The translations under genes were made by a program, and so were the position numbers. From Thermoplasmata archaeon (GTDB lineage: Archaea; Thermoplasmatota; Thermoplasmata; Lutacidiplasmatales; UBA184), in the NCBI GenBank assembly GCA_030043545.1, contig JASHXM010000201.1, forward strand, positions 1-16,779: 16,779 nt of DNA, given 5' to 3'. Shown one piece after another: positions 1 to 6,600 of the stretch (the first letter of the stretch is position 1; each line of letters starts with the position of its first letter). The notes under the pieces are model-generated. The model was not told where the DNA came from, ran no database searches, and saw only the letters and a program-made list of their open reading frames with translations.

Positions 1-2359
1 TGTAGTCGAGGATCCGCTGCGGGCCGACGGGCAGGAGCGCCGCCGTCTGCATGAAGGCGGAGGCGACGGTGTACGCCACGCCCTGGCAGGTGTTGTTGAG
101 CGGGGACGTCGCCGAGGGGTTCGCCGCCGCGTGCGCCCAGTAGTCGAGGTTCTTGAGCGCGGTCGCCGCGGGCGTCAGGGCGTTGTGGCCGCACGTGGTG
201 TTGTTTGCCACCGCCGCCTTCCCCCAGCCGAGCGCTTCCGCGAAGTCGTCCGGCTCGGTGTACGACGACTCAGGCTGCACCTCGGGCGCGACGTAGTCCG
301 TCGGGTCGGGGTAGTCCGGAGCCCAGCCCGTCCCCACGAAAGAGACGACCGGGTTCTGGGCCGCCGACACGAGGAAGTCATCGAGCACCGTGTCGAACGT
401 CACGTCGAAGGTGAACGGCACGAGCCGGCCACCCGTCAGCGCGCTGATGTCGTTGATCCAGTCCCCGATCGCGATGTCGTCACCGGGGTCACCGATCAGG
501 CCCGTGATCGGCCACGTGCACGGCGTTGCCACCGTACAGGCCGCCGTCGCGGAGTCGTAGTACTCCGAGTGGGGGTTGGTCGCCTGCGACCACCACCACT
601 CCGCACCGCTCACGTTCCCGGCCGCGAAGCTCGGGTTGCCGATCGGGAACGAGACGTTCGTCGGGTAGTACGGGTTCATCCCGTAGGGGATCGGCCCGCC
701 CGTGTTGAAGTCGAACTGGATCCCATCGACCGTCCGGACGGTCTGTTCGACCGTCGCGTACGGGTACGAGTGGACCAAGAACTCCCTCAGCGCGTAGTTC
801 TGGAAGAACGTCTGCGGGATCGTCGGGACGGCTTCGGTCGGGAACTCCGAGATGAAATTCGCCTTGTTGTAGTTGAGGTTGATCGGCGTGAAGAAGTCGC
901 TGATCGTCGGCGACGTAAAGTAGTTCAGCTTCCCCTCGGAGACGAGCTGGAGCAGCGTCGGCGTGTCCGTGCTCGCGATCGCGCAGAAGTCCGCCGTGCC
1001 CGCGCGGCACTCACTGATGCCGTACGAGTCGTCGGGGTCCCAGTTCACGTTGACGCTCCCGATGTAGCCGCCGACCGCGGGGTCGCAGTAGCTGTCGGGG
1101 TACGTCGCGAGGCCGCCCGCACCGGAGCAGCCGCTGGGCTGCTGGTAGGCCGGGTTGACCCGGAGCTGGTAGCCGATCCCTCGGGACGGCGACCCGTAGT
1201 ACGGGCCCGACCCGACCATCGACCACTCAACACCCGTCTGGACCTGCGGCGAGGTGATGGCGAGCTCCTCGAACGTGTCCCAGTAGGTCGCGTTCATCGC
1301 GCCCGGGGCCGTGGAGTTCAGCTTCGCCACGTACGACGCCCAGCCGGGCGTCTGCGTCGAGGTTCCGCCGTTCGGCAGCTTGCACGGACCATCGCCCGGG
1401 CCCGCCGTCGAGTTCGTCCCGTGCCAGCCGGGAATCCCGGCGTCCTGGTAGGTGTACCAGCCGCACGGCACGATGCTCGCGCCCAAGTTGTCCTCAACGA
1501 GCTCGAGGAAGAACGGCCAGTCGTGGCCGCCACCGTTCGCGCGGAAGGTGATGCAGCCGTTGCCGACAAAGTGGCCGCCGACCTGGGGACAGTAGTTGGT
1601 GTCGTTCACCAACATCGAGCCCAGGATGTTCCCCGGCGTGTTGTTGAAGTCGTACCCGGGGAATCCCGCGTGGATCCCGCCGTCCCACGCCGCGCCCAAC
1701 GCCGTCGGCGTGGGGAGCAGGGACTGGCCGATGATCCAGCCAGGGTTCTTCGTCGGGTACGGCAGGTTCGCGAACGCGAGCGTCCGCGAGATCGAGAACA
1801 TTACGTCCGACGGATAGACGGACCAGCTCACGCCCGTGTGCGGGTCGTAGAAGTGGGCCGCGGGGTCGATGACGAACGTCCAGTAGATCGGCTGGCCGTG
1901 CTCGTACGTCGTCAGGTTCGTCCCGTAGTCGTGGACGCACTGCTCGGTTCCGGGCACGCACGTAGCGAGCGTCGGAACGAATGTCGAGGTCGAGGAACCA
2001 TTGTAGTTGACGAGCGTCTGGTAGACGTTCAGGATGGGCTCATAGCTACCGGTATCGTACGCGATAGCAGGGTCCATCGTGTTCCCGCCCCCAGCCAAAA
2101 TCTCATCGACTTCCAACGTTCCCGGATGCGGCGATTTCGGCGTTGACGGACCCGAACTAGGCGTCGGAACCGCAGCGGCAGCGGTCTGTTGGACCGCGGC
2201 CCCCCCAGCTCCGGCGGTAGTATGGGTCGCCACCACCGGCGACACGGACGTCACTGCCCCGGCGCTCAGCGCGCCGGCCGCGACGGGCAACGCCATGCTC
2301 AAAACGAGCACGAACGTGGCAGCGATGACTGCCGTCCGCGTAGTCGCTCTTTCTCCCAC
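1..2359 (-). CDS. Secreted ABC transporter solute-binding protein, family 5 (peptide/nickel type), partial at the left edge
   Basis: Reading the complement from GTG at 2359 gives 786 uninterrupted residues running off the left edge, so the C-terminus is missing. Residues 1-34 are a signal peptide (positive n-region GERATTRT, hydrophobic core AVIAATFVLVLSMALPVAAG). Residues 41-80 are a Thr/Ala/Pro/Ser-rich spacer without a lipobox cysteine. The mature part opens with the family-5 hallmark, TMDPAIAYDTGSYE at about 94-107 followed by NVYQTLV. Members bind oligopeptides or similar solutes outside the cell and pass them to an ABC permease; no permease gene is visible here. At least 786 residues is long against the usual 500-600. 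It has 14 cysteines arranged as seven consecutive pairs. GTG 2359 is preferred because GGGAGGG lies 10 bases upstream and the signal peptide is then compact. An in-frame GTG at 2389 would suit a leaderless mRNA. Substrate cannot be told. Confidence 0.9.
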   Translation of the reverse strand, partial: MGERATTRTAVIAATFVLVLSMALPVAAGALSAGAVTSVSPVVATHTTAGAGGAAVQQTAAAAVPTPSSGPSTPKSPHPGTLEVDEILAGGGNTMDPAIAYDTGSYEPILNVYQTLVNYNGSSTSTFVPTLATCVPGTEQCVHDYGTNLTTYEHGQPIYWTFVIDPAAHFYDPHTGVSWSVYPSDVMFSISRTLAFANLPYPTKNPGWIIGQSLLPTPTALGAAWDGGIHAGFPGYDFNNTPGNILGSMLVNDTNYCPQVGGHFVGNGCITFRANGGGHDWPFFLELVEDNLGASIVPCGWYTYQDAGIPGWHGTNSTAGPGDGPCKLPNGGTSTQTPGWASYVAKLNSTAPGAMNATYWDTFEELAITSPQVQTGVEWSMVGSGPYYGSPSRGIGYQLRVNPAYQQPSGCSGAGGLATYPDSYCDPAVGGYIGSVNVNWDPDDSYGISECRAGTADFCAIASTDTPTLLQLVSEGKLNYFTSPTISDFFTPINLNYNKANFISEFPTEAVPTIPQTFFQNYALREFLVHSYPYATVEQTVRTVDGIQFDFNTGGPIPYGMNPYYPTNVSFPIGNPSFAAGNVSGAEWWWSQATNPHSEYYDSATAACTVATPCTWPITGLIGDPGDDIAIGDWINDISALTGGRLVPFTFDVTFDTVLDDFLVSAAQNPVVSFVGTGWAPDYPDPTDYVAPEVQPESSYTEPDDFAEALGWGKAAVANNTTCGHNALTPAATALKNLDYWAHAAANPSATSPLNNTCQGVAYTVASAFMQTAALLPVGPQRILDY

Positions 2360-2411
2360 CGAATTAGACCCTCCCGGCAATTGGGTCACCCGATGCGGGG
2401 AGGCGGGGTCC

Positions 2412-2426
2412 CTATATGAGCTTTCC
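2412..2426 (-). promoter_or_regulatory. BRE/TATA promoter of the solute-binding protein gene
   Basis: On the minus strand GGAAAG (BRE-like) is followed directly by CTCATATAG (TATA-like) in otherwise GC-rich DNA. The usual 25-27 base spacing places the transcription start near 2389. That is either exactly at an upstream in-frame GTG, or 30 bases before the GTG at 2359, which has its own Shine-Dalgarno sequence. Confidence 0.6.
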
Positions 2427-2471
2427 AAAAATTTCGACCTCTAAAACACCGTTTCCACCGCCGACCGGCGG
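2427..2471 (-). terminator. Possible terminator downstream of tRNA-Glu
   Basis: On the minus strand, past the tRNA, a short hairpin (CCGCC/GGCGG, 2458-2471) is followed by TTTT and then TTTTT (2427-2431), the only T-tracts in the neighbourhood. Archaeal terminators are mainly T-tracts. The last tract abuts the BRE of the next gene, so it may instead be part of that promoter. Confidence 0.3.
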
Positions 2472-2517
2472 GCCTTCCCAAGGGGGGTGGGTCGTTCGCC
2501 GACGTTTAACCCCCGGA

Positions 2518-2621
2518 TGGTGCTCCCGGCGGGAGTTTCCCCGGCCGGGGGGACCGACCGGTTTTGAACCCGCGTCAGAGGCTCGAGAGGCCTCTATCCT
2601 TGACCACTAGACTACGGGAGC
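2518..2621 (-). tRNA. tRNA-Glu(CTC) with a T-loop intron (59/60) and encoded CCA
   Basis: On the minus strand the acceptor GCTCCCG (5' end 2621) pairs with CGGGAGC ending at 2522, followed by discriminator A (2521) and CCA (2518-2520). The D arm is GTCT/GGAT with two wobble pairs. The anticodon stem GAGGC/GCCTC encloses loop CTCTCGA, giving anticodon CTC (glutamate). The T stem GCGGG/CCCGC is complete only if 28 bases (2535-2562) are removed from the T loop. The spliced loop is then TTCAAAT, the form expected for archaeal tRNA-Glu, and the mature tRNA is 73 nt plus CCA. A scanner that does not model non-anticodon introns could miss it or call it a pseudogene. It lies between the UPF0145 gene and the solute-binding protein gene on the same strand. 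Confidence 0.85.
2535..2562 (-). other. Predicted 28-nt tRNA intron at position 59/60
   Basis: The intron folds as CCGGTCG/CGGCCGG (7 bp, one G-T wobble) around loop GTCCCCC. Exon bases T54 T55 C56 A57 face intron GGAA: three Watson-Crick pairs plus an A-G mismatch. This leaves 3-base bulges AA^A and AC^T, which place both cuts at 59/60. This is a slightly relaxed bulge-helix-bulge, the substrate of the archaeal tRNA splicing endonuclease. Splice positions are inferred from the fold. Confidence 0.75.
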
Positions 2622-2647
2622 GCCGCGGGGCGGTAGGGGGGGCCGCC

Positions 2648-2660
2648 TTTCAATCTTTCC
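2648..2660 (-). promoter_or_regulatory. Probable tRNA-Glu promoter
   Basis: The minus-strand sequence GGAAAGATTGAAA is the only AT-rich patch before the tRNA. It is centred about 30 bases upstream of the tRNA 5' end, a normal TATA distance. The match to a TATA consensus is weak. Confidence 0.4.
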
Positions 2661-2693
2661 CCGCGGACTGGGTCCGGGAGAGCGGAGCAGGGC

Positions 2694-3098
2694 TCAGCGG
2701 AGGCTCACCGCGGCGGGAGCGGTCGGGTCCGCCTCGACGACGACCGCGGTCCCGTATGCCATGATCTCGGTCATGATCTCGCTCATCTCGGAGGTGTCGA
2801 AGCCGACCGAAACGACCGCGTTCGCGCCCAGGCTGATCGCATGCTGGGTCAGCCGCGCGATCGCCTCGTGCCGGGACTGCTCGAGCAGCTGGGTGTACTC
2901 CGTGATCTCGCCCCCCGCTAGGCTGCGGAACCCGGCGACGATGTTCCGTCCCAAGCCGCGGGACCGGACGATCAGGCCGAACGTCACCCCGATCACCCGG
3001 GAGATCCGGTAGCCGGGCAGGAACGGGGTGGTGACGACCGGAATCTGGGTCGGGGGGGCGTACGCGGGGGTCCCGGGCGGTAGGGGGGTACCGGACAT
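2694..3098 (-). CDS. UPF0145 (YbjQ/DUF74) family protein
   Basis: The 134-residue product matches the UPF0145 pattern: TTPFLPGYRISRVIGVTFGLIVRSR near residues 23-47 (quoted in part as PGYRISRVIGVTFG), then AGGEITEYTQLLEQSRHEA, ALGAN-type segment SLGANAVVSVGFDTS, and the terminal AYGTAVVVEA. Family members are about 100-110 residues and are thought to form small oligomeric barrels. A heavy-metal-binding label exists in databases but no reaction is established. The extra length is a Pro-rich N-terminal tail (residues 1-20) and a short C-terminal tail. There is no signal peptide, so a cytoplasmic location is expected. ATG at 3098 is supported by a TATA-like box about 27 bases upstream, implying a leaderless transcript. 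It is transcribed divergently from the 3178 gene. Confidence 0.88.
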   Translation of the reverse strand: MSGTPLPPGTPAYAPPTQIPVVTTPFLPGYRISRVIGVTFGLIVRSRGLGRNIVAGFRSLAGGEITEYTQLLEQSRHEAIARLTQHAISLGANAVVSVGFDTSEMSEIMTEIMAYGTAVVVEADPTAPAAVSLR

Positions 3099-3120
3099 CG
3101 GCCCGGGGAGTCCGGCGCCG

Positions 3121-3129
3121 CCATAACAG
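3121..3129 (-). promoter_or_regulatory. TATA-like box of the UPF0145 gene
   Basis: CTGTTATGG on the minus strand is centred about 27 bases before ATG 3098. This spacing predicts transcription starting at the start codon. Confidence 0.45.
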
Positions 3130-3140
3130 CGCGGGTCCCG

Positions 3141-3158
3141 GGGAAGAGCCTATCTAAC
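3141..3158 (+). promoter_or_regulatory. BRE/TATA promoter of the 3178 gene
   Basis: GGGAAGAG followed by CCTATCTAAC lies 20-30 bases before GTG 3178. The spacing predicts a leaderless mRNA and decides the start codon. It sits back to back with the UPF0145 promoter in an 79-base divergent gap. Confidence 0.55.
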
Positions 3159-3177
3159 GGGGCGCGCTCTTCCGCCC

Positions 3178-3633
3178 GTGAACCCCCCGGTCAAGGCGCG
3201 CAGCGGCCACATCCTCCTGGAGCCGAAGCGGTCGTTCCACGATCTGGTCCGGGTCTATCCGGAGATCCACAAGCGGGTCGTGGAGATGAACCGACCTTTC
3301 GTCAAGGAGTCGGACCCCCTCTCTCCGGAGGCGCTCCTGGAGGAGAACCTGCGCGATCTCCGGCGGGACCGCAAACCGGTCGGCTACAACCGCCAGGATG
3401 CGTTCGGGCTCCGGCTGATCTTCCCGATCTCGGACGAGCGACGGGTCGAGTTCTACTTCGCGAAGCCGGCCCGGTGCCAGGAGGTCGTCCAGGTGACCGA
3501 GCAGGTCTCCCAGCTGCTGCGGCGACGGGGGGTCAAGCACTCGGTCGAGTACGACCGCCTCCCGCTCGGCCCGGTCCGCATCCCGCCCGGGGTGCCGATC
3601 CCCGGAGGCGGCACGCCGTTCGGCGCCTCGTAA
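3178..3633 (+). CDS. Conserved-looking hypothetical protein, 151 residues
   Basis: I do not recognise this family. The product is soluble, with no signal peptide or membrane segment. Residues 20-65 look helical and charged (HDLVRVYPEIHKRVVEMNRP, then a Leu/Glu-rich stretch). Residues 75-97 look like two beta strands (AFGLRLIFPI, RRVEFYFAK). A helix follows (VVQVTEQVSQLLRRRGVKHS), then a Pro/Gly-rich tail. This alternation suggests a small alpha/beta fold. There is a single cysteine and there are no catalytic signatures. GTG 3178 is chosen because the TATA-like box is about 26 bases upstream and no good alternative lies closer. Codon positions show the strong G/C third-base bias of the neighbours, which supports real coding. 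It converges with the giant helical-repeat gene, with only 10 bases between the stop codons. Confidence 0.75.
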   Translation: MNPPVKARSGHILLEPKRSFHDLVRVYPEIHKRVVEMNRPFVKESDPLSPEALLEENLRDLRRDRKPVGYNRQDAFGLRLIFPISDERRVEFYFAKPARCQEVVQVTEQVSQLLRRRGVKHSVEYDRLPLGPVRIPPGVPIPGGGTPFGAS

Positions 3634-3643
3634 CCCGGTCGGC

Positions 3644-6600
3644 CTACCCGCCCGGCGGCCGTCGGAACGGCCAGAACGGCGCGGAGGCGGCGGGCGACGG
3701 GGCGGCCGCTTCCGGGACGACGACCCCCTCCTTCTGGAGCAGGCGGAGCGCCTCCCGCGCCGTCTCGAGCGCCGCGGCGTAGTCGGCCGCCCGCTGGCGG
3801 AGCGACTCCTCGAGCAGCGCCCGGGCCTTCGTCGTGTCGATCTGCCGGGCCTCCGCCCGGGCGAGCGCCGCGTCGATCAGGTAGTGGAGGTTCGTCAGCT
3901 CCCGGTGGAGCGACTTGCGGAGGTTCAGCTCCTCCTCGACCTTGAGGATCATCATGCCGCCGTCGAGCAGCTGGCCGGCGGCGAGGAGCTGGTCCGCCTC
4001 CTTGAGCTGCTCCTTCACCGGCCCGACCGTGACGTGGAGCCCCTCCTCCGCGAACGTCACCTCGGAACCGATCTCCTTGCGACGCCGGGCGATCGGGGTG
4101 CGGACCGTCTCGGCGAGCGCCGTCCCGGCCTTCTCGAGCCGCTGGACCGCCTCGTCGACCTGCCCCGCGTCGAGCGCCGCCCGAGCCTCCCCGAACGTCT
4201 GCATCACCGGCGTCGTGTCGACCCCGAGCCGCTCGCCGACCCAGAGCCGGTCGCGGAGCGCGTTGACTCGGACGAGCACCCGCTCCTTCCGCTGCGCGCG
4301 GACGGCCGTCTGCTCGCTCCGGACCAGCCGCAGGGCTCCGGCGAGGTCTTTCGCCGACCGCAACGAGGCGAGGCGATGGGCGACGTCGTCCCGCCGCGTC
4401 ACCTCGGCCTGGGGGACCTCGCCGATCTCGGCCCGGTCGGCCTCGATCTCGCGCCACCGGCCGTCGACGGCCTCCTCCGCGAGCCGTCGGGCCGCGTCCT
4501 CCGCGCGCGCGACCGTTCCGCGCGCCTCGGCCCACTGGTGGGCCCGGACCGCGGCGTCGGCGGCGGCGATCAGCGCGTCGAGCGGCTCGATCTCGGCCGT
4601 GAGACCCTCCCCGCGGGCCGCCTCGGCCTGCCGACGGAGCTCTCCGAGCGGGGCCGCGAACGCCCGGTCGACGGCCCACCGGGCCATCTCGGTCGCCTCG
4701 CGCGCGCGGCGGACCGCCGGCGAGTAACGGCCGTTCTGGAGCTCGGATTTCGCCTCGGCGAGCTCCTTCGCCGAGTCGGTCGCCTCGACGCCGACCGCGC
4801 GGACCTCGTTCAACTGACGGTCGGCGACGTCGATCGCCTCGCGCGCGCGTCGGAGTCCGTCCTCGGCGGAGGAGACGACCTCGGCGATGAAGATCGCCCG
4901 TTCAAAGACGTCGACGTAGGCGCCGCGAGCGAACGACGACTTCGCGTTGCGCAGCGCGTTCTGGGCCTCGGTCGCGACGACCCCCTGCTGGGCGGCCGCC
5001 TGGATCGCGCCCTCCGCGGCGGCGAGGCATCCGTCGGCGAGTCGGCGCTGGAGATCGGCCCGCTCGAGCTCGCGCTCGCTGCGGGCCGCGAGTTGCAGCG
5101 ACTCGAGCGGCCGACCCTCGTCGAGCTCCATCCGCGCCTGGTGGAGAAGGTTCTCCGCGACCGACGTGTTCGCGCCGTCGCGCCGCAGTTGCGTGACCGT
5201 CGCCTGGAAGCCGGCGAGCGTCTTCGAGACGTGGCGGTACGTCGCCTGCCGGAGCTCCCGCTCGAGCGGTCCGGCGAGCTCGATCAGTTTCGGGTAGTCG
5301 CGCTCGCCGAGCACCGCGTCGAACCGTTCCGTCCGGCCCTTGAGGTCCCCCACGTCGGCGCGCAACAGCTCCGCCTCGGTGAACGCCTCGTGGACCCGCT
5401 TCGCGGCCCGCTCGGCGTGCTCGACGAACCCGCGGGTCGAGATGAGGGAGCTTCGGACCTCGTCGATCAGCGCCGCCGCCCCGGTCGGCGTCGGGAGCGC
5501 GACCCGGCGGCGCGCCTCCGCGAGCGGGGCGACGATCTTGTCGAGCGGTACCCCGGCCGAGCGAGCGGCGTCGAGGTCCCGTTCCAGCGAGCGGAGGTGC
5601 TCCTCGAGCACCGGGCGGAGGATCGCGCGGAGCTCGTCGTGGAGGAGCGTCGCCGCCGTTCGGGTCGCCTCGGGCGGAGCGCTCGCGCGCTCCGTGCGGA
5701 GCGCGCCGAGGCGGATCGCGAGCGGCTCGACGGTGGCACCGATCTGGCGGCCTTCCTCGACGAGGAGGCCGATGTCGCCCAGGATCCGCTCCGTCTCGAC
5801 CCGCGCGCCCTCGGTGGCGAGCCGCCGCTCGACGTCGTCGAGCAGCTTCTTCGCCCGGTCGAACCGAAGCGCGTTCAGCTCCTCGCGCGCCGCCTTGAGC
5901 GGCTCGTAGAACGGGGCGGGGTCGGCGCCCGCCGCGCGGACCTTGCCGAGCTCGTCCTGGAGCCGGGCGATCTGCTCGACGATCGACTGCGCCGCGGCGC
6001 GTCCGCGCCCGGCCGCCTCCTCGAGGCCGGCCGCCGCGCGGTACGCCTCCAGGTACCGTCCGTCGCGCGCCGCCGCCTGGGCCTCCTCGAGCACCGGCCG
6101 AAGCGAGGAGAGGTCGAGCCCGATCGGCTCGAGCTCGACGAGCGCGAGCTTCGCGTGGGAGATCGCGTCGTCCGACCGGACGAGCTGCTGCTGGCGGGCC
6201 CGGGTCCGGATCTCCTGCGACGCCCGGGACGCCTGGACGAAGTCGCCCATGTTGAAGATCTGCTGGACCTCGTCGATCTGCCGCTGGATCTCGTCGCTCG
6301 CCCCGCCCATCGACTCGAGCGTGCGGACCTCCGCCTCGAGCGCTTCGACCAGCGCGGAGGCGTGCGCCCCGAAGAGGGCCGAGAACTCCCGCTCCGCCCG
6401 TCGGAGGCTCTCGATCGACGCGACGACATCCTGCTTCACCCGAAGCGAGACATCGGCGTCGGCGAGCAGCCGCCGGACCGGCCCGACGAGCGCGGGGTCG
6501 GTGATCTCGGCGAACGACTTCTCCATCTCCTCGACGCGGCGCGCGACGTACGGCCCGGCCGCCGTCCGAAGCTCGACCTCGAACCGGGCGAGCCGCTCGG

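Noticed and set aside
131..2146. Long plus-strand open frame opposite the solute-binding protein
   Set aside because: Its translation is almost entirely Arg, Val, Asp, Gly and Pro without any fold-like pattern, whereas the opposite strand encodes a signal peptide and a recognisable family-5 binding protein. It is a GC-driven shadow.
2507..2621. Degenerate tRNA pseudogene
   Set aside because: The first impression is a broken T arm, but all stems close perfectly once the 28-base insert is removed, and the insert itself folds as a splicing substrate.
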